From contig CM047808.1 in NCBI GenBank assembly GCA_026214975.1, positions 50,223,073 through 50,287,072 on the forward strand: DNA of 64,000 bases, in the 5' to 3' direction. Below, in pieces: positions 1 through 10,636 of this stretch. The translations under genes and the position numbers were made by a program. Under the pieces are notes generated by a model. That model worked only from the letters and a program-made list of their open reading frames with translations. It ran no database searches and was not told the DNA's origin. Positions within the stretch are counted from its first letter, which is position 1. The number at the start of each line of letters is the position of its first letter. The DNA is from Gentiana macrophylla. Its lineage: Eukaryota; Streptophyta; Magnoliopsida; Gentianales; Gentianaceae.

Positions 1-552
1 GTATCCATACTTGATCACATAACTACGACTATGGAAATATATACGTGGTTTTCAAACCGGTTCCTAAAATATCGACTTTTCTCCAATACACGACTTGGCT
101 TTAACAAGACTCATCCCACTGCGGGTCGACTCGCTGAAAATAAAATTCCAATCAACATGAAAGACAACTATAAAACCGAAACCGCTAACTAAAGTAATTT
201 GAAAATCAAACAAGAAACCAGAGGATCGTAAGAAAGGAACTCACTTTGCTAGTATAGCCTTTGCCTCGAGAATTACCTATTCCTCGCTCCTCTCTCTCAC
301 TCTTCTTCTTCGTACTCAATGATCCTAAAGTCTAACCATAAGCCTCTATTTATACTACTCCCATAATTAATCAAAATCCTCAAAATTGTGCCCTATAATT
401 GCCATAATTAATCAAAATCCCCAAAATCATGCCCTATAATTGCTGTGAAATAATGTCTCATATGAGTCACGTGGGAGAGAAAAAAATGAATGCATTGCAT
501 TTACTCCCTAATAATTCTAACGTTTCATTCCACCTCCAATACTAATCTACTA

Positions 553-600
<48 letters not shown>

Positions 601-813
601 TTTTTTTTTTTTTTTTTTTACACATATTCCAAAGAGAACACTAATAACAATAATGATTAAAAATAATAATAACCATACACATCCGCTTGAATTATACTCT
701 TGAACAACACGCTTGAAGTTCCATAATGTTAATCGGCATCATTACTAGTTTAATTTTAATATATATGTGTGGTTTTATTGAGCGGTAACGACCCAAAATT
801 TTGGGGTGTTACA
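1..813 (-). repeat. Left (3') LTR of Tekay array, partial
   Basis: The sequence matches 8227-9043 and 16471-17348. It ends on the plus strand with tgttaca at 807-813, the complement of the TG-initial LTR terminus. It contains the minus-strand TATA box (about 343-355), a G-box CACGTG near 469 and an ATT/T tract. The rest of this LTR lies left of the window. Confidence 0.9.
552..619. repeat. ATT microsatellite plus T tract inside LTR
   Basis: About 16 ATT/TTA units run into a 19-21 base T run. The same site in the other two LTRs has a similar tract (8789-8851) and a much longer one (17037-17152). Confidence 0.95.
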
Positions 814-826
814 GATCCTCCTCTAA
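814..826 (-). other. Polypurine tract of left Tekay copy
   Basis: On the minus strand a purine-rich AGAGGAGGATC directly precedes the TGTAACA start of the 3' LTR. This is the expected plus-strand primer for reverse transcription. Confidence 0.7.
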
Positions 827-846
827 AAAAATTTCGTCCTCTAAAT

Positions 847-1296
847 TCATACCTTTAAAGAGGTGTGGATATTGTCGTCCGATGTCCTCTTCCAGCCCCA
901 CGTGGCTTCCTCAACGCCGTGATGCATCCAAAGGACTCGTATCATTGGTATTTCCCTCCTGCGTAGTTTCCTGACTTGTCTGTCCAGGATCTTGAGGGGA
1001 GTTTCAACATAAGCGAGTTTACTATCAAGATTTGGCGGGATGTTTTCTTCCGAGAACACATGGTCAGAGGACTGTATATACCTTCTTAGCTGAGAGACAT
1101 GGAATACGTTATGTAGTCCGGATAGTGAAGTCGGTAGATGAACTTGATAGGCCGCGGCACCTATACGTTTAGTAATTTCATAGGGTCCCAAGTATCTTGG
1201 ACTTAATTTTCCTTTCTTAGGGAGTCGAGAGATTCCACGGTGTGGACTTACTTTAAGGAACACCTTCTCCCCAACCTTAAATTCCAGCTTCACCAC
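847..1296 (-). CDS. Integrase C-terminus with chromodomain, left Tekay copy (fragment)
   Basis: This 149-residue open fragment holds the end of the Ty3/gypsy integrase. First comes the GPY/F-like region (KLSPRYLGPYEI, then a V-F-H-V-S-Q-L-R-R-Y motif). It is followed by a type I chromodomain-like segment with ETPLKILDRQVRKLRRREIP and a V-L-W-x-H-H core with a following tryptophan. Chromodomains of this family steer integration toward heterochromatin marks. The frame is lost at the end (WGWKRTSDDN replaces the expected W-E-xx-D stretch), so the C-terminal helix is altered. Upstream integrase is in a different frame. The equivalent region of the right copy (9063-9480) is more disrupted, making this the better preserved chromodomain of the array. 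Confidence 0.8.
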   Translation of the reverse strand: MVKLEFKVGEKVFLKVSPHRGISRLPKKGKLSPRYLGPYEITKRIGAAAYQVHLPTSLSGLHNVFHVSQLRRYIQSSDHVFSEENIPPNLDSKLAYVETPLKILDRQVRKLRRREIPMIRVLWMHHGVEEATWGWKRTSDDNIHTSLKV

Positions 1297-1301
1297 GGCG
1301 G

Positions 1302-3961
1302 TTATCCCAGATAACTCTTCTGGCGACTTTGGGCGGCCTTGAGGTTCTCACGATGTGGCGACCTTTTGACCGCTTCTTCAACTTCGACAAGAAGTTCCTC
1401 CTGGTAAAATCTTACGCTCTCCAACTTCCTCCCAAAATAGTGAGACTCGCATCGTCGCCCATATAAGGCCTCATAAGGCGCCATACCAATGGATGAGTGG
1501 TGACTATTGTTATAAGCTTAACTCGCATAAGCTAGACAAATAATCCATTTCTCACCAAAGTCCAAAACGCATGCCCGCAACATATCCTCTAAAGTTTGTA
1601 TTGTTCGCTCGACCGACCATCCGCTTGGGAATGGTGTGACGTGTTAAGATCAAGATTTGTCCCCATTGCTTTTGGAATTTGGGCCAAAATCGACGTGAAC
1701 CTGGGTCTCTATCTCGAGACTATTGTGCAGTGCACACCATGTAGCCTAACAACCTCTTCGACATAAAGTGCAACAAGTTTTTGTAATGAGTCTTTAATGC
1801 CGATATAGCAAAAAGTGAGCAGCTTTTGGTAAGCCGGTCCACGATCACCCATACTGTGTCCTTTCCTTTTGAGACCTTGGAAGTCCCGTGACTAAATCCA
1901 TTGTAATGTGCTCCCATTTCCACCCGAATGGGTAAGGGTTGCAATTTTCCCTGTGTTTCTATGCTCGGCTTTTATCTTTTGGCACTCGACATGATGAAAC
2001 AACCTGGCAATGTCTTTCTTCATGCCCGCCACCGTAATTGTCTTTTCGTGTCATGATACATTTTGGTCTCTCCAGGTGTATGGTGTACTTGGATCGGTGC
2101 GCTTCTTCTAGGATTTTGCGCTTGAGGGCATTTTTATCCGTATACACACTCGCCACTTAAATTTCAACACCCATGTATGACTCAACTCAAAATCTAAAGC
2201 TTTTTCCGTGCCAACATGAGATTTAATGCGCTGCAAGTTTTCATCATTACCTTGTTCCCAAGAATTTCACTCATCAATTCCGATTCTATCCTTAAATTCG
2301 CAATGATTACTCACGCTGGTTTTCCATTTTCCATCCGCTGCCTCTTCTAGCATATCCCATTCTTGTATCCTCATAGATACAACCATAACATTCTCGCTTA
2401 AAGCATCCGCAACCACATTGGCCTTCCTGTAGGTGATAGTTGATCGGGCACTTGAACTCTTCTAGAACTCCATCCACATCCTTTGTCTCATATTTAACTC
2501 TTTTTTGAGAGAAAAGGTATCTAAGGCTCTTATGATCGGTGAAGATCCGGAATTCTTCCCCATACAAGTAATGTCTCCATCTTTAAGTGCGAAGACTATT
2601 GCCGCTTAACTCCATATCATGGGTAGGATAATTCGCTTCATGTTGCTTTAGCTTTTGAGGCATACGCAACAACTCTATCCTTTGCATAAGCACCGCCCGA
2701 GACCCTCCTTCGAGGCATCAATATAAAGTGTATAAGGTTGTCCAGTTCGGGCAACACTAATATCGGTGCCGGGTTAGACGCTTCTTCGATTTCTGAAAGC
2801 TCTCTCACATCTCGTGTCCCATACATATGGTACATTCTTTCGTAAGAGTCGGGTCAAAGGCCCACTATCTTCGAAAAGTCCCGAATGAAACGACGATAAT
2901 ATCCCCGCCATGCCTAGAAAACTCCTAATCTCCGTGATTGATTTTGAGCGCCCAGCTTGCTAACCGCTTCTACCTTTGATGGGTCTACCTCCACCCCTCT
3001 TTCGATATTACATGACCCAAGAAAGCCACTTTCTCCAACCAAAATTCACACTTTTTAAACTTGGCGCACAACTTGTTTTCCCTTAATACTTGTAACATCG
3101 ATTTTAAATGCTCACTATGTTCCTCTTTGGTTTTAGAGAACACCAATATATAATCAATAAATATTACCACAAATTTATCCACATAAGGCTGAAAACGCGA
3201 TGCATGAGGTCCATGAATACAATAGGGCATTGGTTAGTCCAAAAGGCATTACCACTTAACTCAAAATGCCCATACCTTGTGTTAAATGCCGTCTTAGGTA
3301 TATCCTCTTCTTTAATCCTTACTTGATAATATCCTTGCCGTAGGTCTAGTTTGGAGTACCAACCACACCCTTGTAATTGATCAAAAGCTCATCGATGAAA
3401 GGTAATGGGTATTTATTCTTCATCGTCACATTGTTCGCACTTCTATAATCAATGCATAGTCTCATACTTCCATCCTTCTTTAACAAAGAGGACAGAGCGC
3501 CTCATGAGAGGAACTCGGTCTAAAAATCCCATTTCCAATAATTCCTCAAGTTGTTCTTTTAACTCCTTATGTTCCTTGGGCGACATTCTATACGGGGTCC
3601 TAGATATAAGCCCTGTTCCGGGCACTAAGTCAATGGTAAAATCCACCTCCCGTTCTGGTGGTAGTGAGGGTAACTTTTCCGGGAAAACATCTTCGAAGTC
3701 CTTCACCACTTCTACCTCATTGATGCTTGGAGTCTCTTCTGGTGTAGTAGCCGCAATCAAGTGTACTTCCTTTCGATGTTTAACCCCAAAAAATATTACT
3801 TCTTTCTTCCCAGGCTCACAGAATCGGACCAATTTTCTCTTGCAATCGATGTGAGCATAGTTTTTCGAGAGCCAATCCATTCCTAGAATGATGTCATACC
3901 TTTCATGGGGAGTGATATCAAGTCTACGCTCATTCTTCGACCACCTATGGTTACTACACAA
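1302..3961 (-). pseudogene. Broken pol (RT, RNase H, integrase), left Tekay copy
   Basis: Minus-strand fragments in several frames reproduce the right copy's pol. From 3961 down come the protease-RT linker with [16 protein letters not shown] residues, the RT N-terminus ([23 protein letters not shown]), the RT palm (2985-3230, with V-V-I-F-I-D-Y where FxDD is expected), RNase H ([13 protein letters not shown], about 2307-2567), integrase zinc-finger and core pieces (1720-2156) and APYEALYGRRC (1302-1484). Against 10637-12244 this copy lacks about 57 bp near 3753 and has many single-base indels and stops. It cannot encode a working polymerase as written. Some indels may be consensus errors, because they cluster at CAG/CTG sites. 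Confidence 0.85.
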
Positions 3962-3995
3962 TTTTTATGAATTGCATCGGTTTTACCTCTGGCGC

Positions 3996-4680
3996 TCAGA
4001 AGCGTATTAATCCACTACCGTGATATGGAAGTTCTTCCTCAACAAGGTTCAACTCGGATGCAAAATTTGTAGCTACAAATGAATTGGAGGCACCTGAGTC
4101 AATCAAAACTTTAGCTATGAGATCAAGAATATGGATCATACCTTCCACTACATTTGCATCATCAGCTATCTCTTCCTGGGCCATGGCAAAAACTTTGGTG
4201 TTCACCTGATGCTTCTTCTTTCCATTGTCCTGGGCTTGACTGCTATGTGTCGCCACATTTGGGGTTGGACCAGCGGTTTGAGCCATGTGATTTGTCTTAG
4301 CTCGCACAATCTCGGCCATGTGATCCTTGCTTCCACGTAACAAGCATAGACCCAACTTCCTCCTACATTGAGCCTCTGTGTGACCCGGTCTCCCACTGTA
4401 TGAACAAACCATTGTCGGGGTAGGAGCCACCACGGGAGTACCTTTGGTGGTGGGGTAGGTGGGGGTGTGCCACCATCCTTGGCTTTTTCCCGCTGGTGAA
4501 TTGTGACGACTGCTTCTTCCAAAGTACTTGCCCGCTTGGCTTGAGCGGCTTGGCGAGCATTGATCTCATTCCTCCTCTTTATCTCAATCCTTGTAGCCGC
4601 CTCAACAAACGCCTTGTAGTGGTAGGGGTACACTAGCCATGGCTGTTTCAGTAGCTCACGCCTCAACCCATTCAAAACTT
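3996..4680 (-). pseudogene. Gag zinc knuckles and protease, left Tekay copy
   Basis: The fragment carries the end of gag and the start of pol. Two CCHC-type knuckles are recognisable in degraded form (C-S-Y-S-G-R-P-G-H-T-E-A-Q-C, then C-L-L-x-G-S-K-D-H-M-A). They are followed by a linker and the retroviral-type aspartic protease motif VLIDSGASNSFV (active-site DSG). The frame shifts between gag and protease, and the first knuckle's second cysteine reads as serine. Gag knuckles bind genomic RNA; the protease would cleave the Gag-Pol polyprotein. Not functional as read. Confidence 0.75.
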
Positions 4681-4775
4681 GTTGGTCCTATGTTCCTCGG
4701 TGTTAACCAAATACGACAATACTTTGCAAGTTTGGTGAATTTAGCTTCATATTGGGTCATCACAAGGTGCCTTGT

Positions 4776-5405
4776 TTAGTAGTCATAAACTCCTCTTCCT
4801 CTCGGTTCCTCACCGCTTGGGAATGAATCGATTATAAAATTCTTTAGTGAAAAAACATTCCAGGTGAGTGGCTGATTTTGTCTCTCCCATTCCCTTCTGA
4901 GGCTTTGCCACCAGTCTCTAGCATCATCTCTGAATCTAAAAGCCGCAAAAGTCACCTTTTGTCTGTCGGCATAACCAAGTGCAGCAAAAATATCCTCCAT
5001 CCTCTCCAACCATCTCTCTGCCTGGTCAGCTTGGTCAGGGACTCCGAAAAATTCTGGAGGTCCGAATTTCAAAAAGCGTTCAAGTTGCCGGTCATCTTCT
5101 TGGTTGATCTGGCCTTGCCCATGACCCATTGGCATATTGGGTGGGTTTTGTCCAACATTGTTCTGATTGGCTAACATTGCCACAGTAGCACTTAATTGCC
5201 CCAGAATAGCGACCAAGGCGGGATCAACTCCTTGCACGTTGGCTTGGGGTTGATCGACATTTCCTTGTAAAGAGTTATCATTTTCTTCAACTCCTTGCTC
5301 TTCACCTCCTGGTGGCAGATTTTCATTCCGGTTACCCCTTCCTCTAGAGCTTTCTCCTTGATGTAAGGAGAGGTAGTTGACTCGTGGTCCACGTGCCATC
5401 TGCAA
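4776..5405 (-). CDS. Gag capsid region, left Tekay copy
   Basis: This 209-residue open frame starts at an ATG just after a TATTGCAG sequence. It has an N-terminal basic/glutamine-rich stretch, a hydrophobic helix (LVAILGQLSATVAMLANQ) and the capsid-like Ty3/gypsy gag domain (RFLKFGPPEFFGV, then AERWLERMEDIFAALGY, FAAFRFRDDARDWWQSLRREW). The last residues, after FPSGEEP, diverge because of a frameshift near 4800, so the downstream gag is in another frame. Unlike the right copy, it has no internal stop. It would assemble the virus-like particle. Length fits a partial gag, since the knuckles follow in a shifted frame. Confidence 0.8.
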   Translation of the reverse strand: MQMARGPRVNYLSLHQGESSRGRGNRNENLPPGGEEQGVEENDNSLQGNVDQPQANVQGVDPALVAILGQLSATVAMLANQNNVGQNPPNMPMGHGQGQINQEDDRQLERFLKFGPPEFFGVPDQADQAERWLERMEDIFAALGYADRQKVTFAAFRFRDDARDWWQSLRREWERQNQPLTWNVFSLKNFIIDSFPSGEEPRGRGVYDY

Positions 5406-5746
5406 TACGATTTTTATATTAAAACAAAACTCCGTTCAAAACTATAAGGAATGACCTAATCATGATCAGCACATTTTTGACAATTTTGAATCTGATGTAA
5501 AGCTTGAATGTCCTGTCAACCTTAGTTATCAACAGAGTTTGGGAATACAAGATAGATTAATTACTTTGGCAAATCAACATATGCATATTTCCTTTTATTA
5601 CATAATTATTCCGGTTACAAAATTTTAACGGCATCGCCCAATACAAACGAAGAAAGAAAAGGCAAAAACAGATCACTCCAACATTTCAACCATCGCTTAT
5701 TTGTAATTAATACTTAAGGTTCCCCAAAACGAATCCTTTGCTACCA
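5406..5746 (-). other. Spacer between pre-gag ORF and gag, left copy
   Basis: There is no open frame in this AT-rich 340 bases, which is nearly identical to 13714-14050. It ends on the minus strand with TATTGCAG directly before the gag ATG. That would serve as a 3' splice site, so the stretch could be an intron, but a matching donor is not clear. Confidence 0.5.
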
Positions 5747-6305
5747 CTACGGGTACATTGCCTCGATCTTTCTCCTCGCGCTTAAAAGAGCAACCTTTAG
5801 CTCTCTTATCTCCTCTCGTAGGCTAGGGACTCTTTCCAAACTCTCTCTCATAGCCCTCAGCCCACTCATACTATCGACTCTCTTATCGCCCCTCGGATAG
5901 CGAATCAAGACCACCTCTGTGGGTGTTATTTCATGGATCACGGGTGGGTCCTCTATCATGACATCCTGGTTGTTGCACATTGGGAGCGTTCTCTTGATTT
6001 GGGTTTCCATTACCAACTGCATCCTCATCCCTCTCCGGGTCTTCTTCTTCCTCCGGGTCCTCTTCCTCCTCGGTGTCTTCCTCCACCACAAAAACCACCG
6101 GTTATTTGTTGATTTCCTCATGACGTCCATGGCCACCATTGGGGAACCCGGTAGGTGGGTTACTACCTTCTCCATGATCATTAGCACCTGTACCTTCTTT
6201 CTTAGTCGGTCCATAAAGGTTAGGAGGAAATGTCCTAATCGCAGACGGCCTCATCTTAAGTTTACCATGGCCATAGAACACACCGTTATTCTGTGATGAC
6301 GCCAT
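5747..6305 (-). CDS. Pre-gag ORF with acidic tract, left Tekay copy (frameshifted)
   Basis: A short gene lies between primer site and gag. It starts MASSQNNGVFYGHGK at 6305, runs through a Gly/Asn/Pro-rich stretch (EGSNPPTGFPNGGHGR) and a Glu/Asp-rich block (about 6010-6080 on the plus strand), and ends in a predicted helix (VPSLREEIRELKVALLSARRK) with its stop at 5747. The pieces lie in at least two frames joined by indels. I do not recognise the product. Its presence in both tandem copies with the same ends suggests a real part of this element family. It could be the first exon of a spliced gag or a separate accessory protein. No known domain is visible. Confidence 0.5.
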
Positions 6306-6481
6306 GATCTACATAATAAAATTTTAAAGTACAACACAGCCCGTTATTTATAAATATTAAATATATACACATATGCACTAACACAATATTTACTTAGTTT
6401 CCAGATAAGAATATTTTCAAACAAGTTGATCCTAAGTCCCTCGCCTAGATTGAGTCCTTATGGTTCCATTTCAAAACCTTG

Positions 6482-6494
6482 CTCGATACCAACC
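6482..6494 (-). other. Primer-binding site, left Tekay copy (degraded)
   Basis: On the minus strand TTGGTATCGAGC follows the LTR end. It is one base short of the initiator-Met complement TGGTATCAGAGC seen in the right copy at 14788-14800. CAG is reduced to CG here. Confidence 0.75.
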
Positions 6495-8570
6495 TGTAAT
6501 AGACCAGCTTCCCGACCCCTAGGTTCCACTGGGATCTCGCAGGAAGGGTCGGCACCCACCGCCACACTTACTAGATCCATGAGAAAAGAGAGGGAACTAG
6601 TCCTTTATTATATTAACCACAAATTTTAAAACGATAGTTATTGAATTATCCGTACATCAAGAAACAAGCAAGAAAGAACGAAACATAATAAAGTCCAAAA
6701 GTCTCTCAATTGACCAAATCCACATTATAGTCCACGCCAACCTCGCCTCAAAAAAGTCTCCAACGCCTCCTTATTTGCCTCGCCACAAACGATTCTCGCT
6801 TCCATACCTAAAAAAAAAGTTCGCAAACGTGTGAGCTATTACTAGCCCAATGAGTTCGTGTGTATATGTGTCCTTTATAGAAGAAAAGTTAATAGGCCAA
6901 GCATGTGAAATAGATTAATATAAAATATACCACAATGACCATTTTTTCTTCGACCTGCATCAAAATATTTTAGTACATGATAAAATATGCAATAAATATA
7001 CATATAATAAATTTGATTCATGTCACTTAATAGATTTAAGGTACTTAGGATACTTGAATTATTTGGTTACTTGACATCGACCTGGCCGGTCGATGAGAGT
7101 CAACCGACTCCAAAACCGATCTCCATCACGTGACACGCTTTTTCTACCGACTCCAACAAGCAAGCTCTTGCCTCCGACAACTCCGCCGATTGTCGTGAAA
7201 GGGATTGACATTCACTTCACCCAATGAACCTCCCAAAGGGTCTCCGAACTACAATAACCCCATCACTAGCCTGCCGAACTCATGACATAGCTTTTGCCAC
7301 ACTCTTGCTTAGCACCGACCATGCACACGGGTCAGTATATAGCAACACTTTTTTGGGTGGCAAAATTTTGGTACCGTGGGAATTTTGGTAGGAGCTCTGC
7401 ATCGATGAGCCGAGGTCAAGAGGCCCCGAGACCGGTGACTAGCCGCTTCATGGTGCAAGAACCCTAACTCAACTAGTCGCTAGAGCTTGCACTACACTTG
7501 CAATGCACTCAAGCAGGATCGAGACTTGATTATATTATTACCCCTTCATTAAACTAATGATCACCATATACACCAGGACCCAACTTTATAAAATATTAAC
7601 GACACTTGATTTAAAAAAAAAAAAAAAGAAGAAGAAGAAGATTCCTTTGTTTAATGTGATCAACAGCTCACGAAATGCAGCAAATAAGGGGACTAGCTTT
7701 ACAAGGTTCCAAATCACAACTACTCGACTAGTTACTACCAATGCATGCCGGCAAGAAAATTACCATTATTAAAAGTACCATTATTAAAAGTATTTTGATA
7801 AAGTACCAGGTTGCGACAGAAAAGAATAACATTGATCATTATGCAACGTTAACCCATGGTTTAGAATTCAACACACAATGCCGGCGCCAAAATTTTTGTC
7901 TGTTAAAAATAAATTGGTTGAAAGACACATGTTTAATTGTACCAAAAAACAAAGACTAGTCCGGACGACGATATAAGAATAATGGTTCAAAAATGCACAC
8001 GTTTTCCTTGATGGAACGACAAAAAAAAGAAAAACACGAGCAGCAGAGTAAGGACTCAACTGTGTAAAAATATACTGACTTTTGAATACGACATCAGTTC
8101 CATCATTGAGTACAAAATACTATACTAGAGATTATCTTGGCTGAGGATATTATATAATCTGATTTGCTGCAACCTGTGTTGATCACATAAGCAAAACGAA
8201 ATGGGAAGCGAAATCGATTCCCGAAAGTATCCATACTTGATCACATAACTACGACTATGGAAATATATACGTGGTTTTCGAAACCGGTTCCCGAAAATAT
8301 CGACTTTTCTCCGATACACGACTTGGCTTTAACAAGACTCATCCCCATCGTGGGCCGACTCGTTGAAAATAAAATTCCAATCAACATGAAAGACAACTAT
8401 AAAACCGAAACCGCTAACGAAAGTAATTTGAAAATCAAACAAGAAACCAGAGGATCAGAAGAAAGGAACTCACTTTGCTAGTATAGCCTTTGCCTGAGAA
8501 TTACCTATTCTGCTCTCCCTCTCACTCTCTTCTTCTTCGTACTCAATGATCCTAAAGTCTAACCATAAGC

Positions 8571-8584
8571 CTCTATTTATACTA
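8571..8584 (-). promoter_or_regulatory. TATA box of Tekay LTR
   Basis: The minus-strand GTATAAATAGAGG sits mid-LTR and is repeated at about 343-355 and 16810-16822. It is the likely core promoter of the element, with transcription running leftward. Confidence 0.65.
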
Positions 8585-8788
8585 CTCCCATAATTAATCA
8601 AAATCCTCAAAATTGTGCCCTATAATTGCCATAATTAATCAAAATCCCCAAAATCATGCCCTATAATTGCCAGGAAATAATGTCTCCTATGAGTCACGTG
8701 GAGAGAAAAAAAAAATAATGAATGCATTGCATTTACTCCCTAATAATTCTAACGTTTCATTCCACCTCCAATACTACTAATCTAGCTG

Positions 8789-8836
<48 letters not shown>

Positions 8837-8851
8837 TTTTTTTTTTTTTTA
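8789..8851. repeat. ATT microsatellite plus T tract in middle LTR
   Basis: About 16 ATT units are followed by a T run. It is the allelic counterpart of 552-619 and 17037-17152. Confidence 0.95.
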
Positions 8852-9043
8852 CACATATTCCAAAGAGAACACTAATAACAATAATGATTAAAAATAATAA
8901 TAACCATACACATCCGCTTGAATTATACTCTTGAACAACACGCTTGAAGTTCCATAATGTTAATCGGCATCATTACTAGTTTAATTTTAATATATATGTG
9001 TGGTTTTATTGAGCGTAACGACCCAAAATTTTGGGGTGTTACT

Positions 9044-9056
9044 GATCCTCCCTAAA
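9044..9056 (-). other. Polypurine tract of right Tekay copy
   Basis: GGGAGGATC on the minus strand adjoins the LTR start, matching 814-826. Confidence 0.65.
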
Positions 9057-9062
9057 AAAATT

Positions 9063-9740
9063 TCGTCCTCAAATTCATACCTTTAAAGAGGTGTGGATAT
9101 TGTCGTCGTGATGTCCTCTTCCAGCCCCATGTGGCTTTCTCAACGCCGTGATGCATCCAAAGGACTCAGATCATTGGTATTCTCTCCTGCGTAGTTTCCT
9201 CGACTTGTCTCGTCTGTGATCTTGAGGAGTTTCAACATAAGCGAAGTTTACTATCAAGATTTGGCGGGATGTTTTCTTCCGAGAACACATGGTCGAGGAT
9301 CAGATATACCTTCTTAGTCGAGAGACATGGAATACGTTATGTAGTCCGGATAGTGAAGTCGGTAGATGAACTTGATAGCCGCGCACCTATACGCTTAGTA
9401 ATTTCATAGGGTCCCAAGTATCTTGGACTTAATTTTCCTTTCTTAGGAGTCGAGAGATTCCACGGTGTGGACTTACTTTAAGGAACACCTTCTCCCCAAC
9501 CTTAAATTCCAGGCTCCACGGCGGTTATCCGTGATAACTCTTCTGGCGACTTTGGGCGCCCTTGAGGTTCTCACGATGTGGCGCACCTTTTGACCGCTCT
9601 TCAACTTCGACAAGAAGTTCCTCTCGTAAAATCTTACGTTCTCCAACTTCCTCCCAAAATAGTGGAGACCTGCATCGTCGCCCATATAAGGCCTCATAAG
9701 GCGCCATACCAATGGATGAGTGGTGACTATTGTTATAAGT
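9063..9740 (-). pseudogene. Integrase C-terminus and chromodomain, right Tekay copy
   Basis: This is nucleotide homology to 836-1500, with the reading frame broken by many one- or two-base indels. Recognisable peptides include APYEALYGRRCRSPLFW (9525-9707) and, further left, pieces of the GPY/F and chromodomain region in alternating frames. Several differences from the left copy are CG in one and CTG or CAG in the other (for example around 9208 against 982). Confidence 0.75.
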
Positions 9741-10472
9741 TTAACTCGCATAAGCTAGACAAATAATCCATTTCTCACCAAAGTCCAAAACGCATGCCCG
9801 CAACATATCCTCTAAAGTTTGTATTGTTCGTTCTGACTGACCATCCGTTTGGGAATGGTGTGACGTGCTAAGATCAAGCTTTGTCCCCATTGCTTTTTGG
9901 AATTTGGGCCAAAATCTGGACGTGAACCTTGGGTCTCTATCTGAGACTATTGTTGCAGGCACACCATGTAGCCTAACAACCTCTTCGACATAAAGTGCAG
10001 CAAGTTTTTGTAATGAGTCTTTAATGCTGATAGGCAAAAAGTGAGCAGTTTTGGTAAGCCGGTCCACGATCACCCATACTGTGTCCTTTCCTTTTTGAGA
10101 CCTTGGAAGTCCCGTGATTTAAATCCATTGTAATGTGCTCCCATTTCCACTCCGGAATGGGTAAGGGTTGCAATTTTCCCCTGTGTTTCCTATGCTCGGC
10201 TTTTATCTTTTGGCACTGCAGGACATGATGAAACAACCTGGCAATGTCTTTCTTCATGCCCGCCACCGTAATTGTCTTTTCGTGTCATGATACATTTTGG
10301 TCTCTCCAGGGTGTATGGTGTACTTGGATCGGTGCGCTTCTTCTAGGATTTTGCGTTTGAGGGCATTTTTATCCGGTATACACACTCTGCCACGAAATTT
10401 CAACACCCATGTATGACTCAACTCAAAATCTAAAGCTTTTTCCGTGCCAACATGAGATTTAATGCGCTGCAA
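9741..10472 (-). pseudogene. Integrase zinc finger and catalytic core, right Tekay copy
   Basis: Two overlapping fragments encode integrase. The N-terminal half (10021-10472) has zinc-binding C-x2-C residues (HHVLQCQK with the following region) and the first catalytic Asp near ITMDL. The second half (9741-10073) has DRLTKTAHFLPI, the second catalytic Asp in IVSDRDPRFTS, and the catalytic Glu in SERTIQTLEDMLRA, so the D,D-35-E triad is visible. A frameshift around 10060-10130 separates the halves. The enzyme would insert element cDNA into the genome; as read it is split. Confidence 0.8.
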
Positions 10473-10636
10473 GTTTTCATCATTACCTTGTTCCCAAGAA
10501 TTTCACTCATCAATTTCGATTCTATCCTTAAATTCGCAATGATTACTCGTCGTTGGTTTTCTCCATTTTCCATCCGCTTGCCTCTTCTAGCATCTCCCAT
10601 TCTTGTATCCTCATAGATACAACCATAACATTCTCG

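Larger units (their letters stand above)
6495..9043 (-). repeat. Middle LTR, shared by both Tekay copies
   Basis: This 2549-bp repeat runs from tgtaatagacc (plus-strand left end) to tgttact (right end, one base off the expected tgttaca). It serves as 5' LTR for the left copy and 3' LTR for the right copy. It contains a minus-strand TATA box, a G-box near 8696, an ATT microsatellite and A/G-rich tracts (about 7613-7640). No coding capacity is seen in it; the open frames there are chance. Confidence 0.9.

Noticed and set aside
3405..3854. 149-codon plus-strand frame opposite Tekay pol
   Set aside because: Antisense shadow of the RT/protease coding strand. The same shadow appears at 11700-12020.
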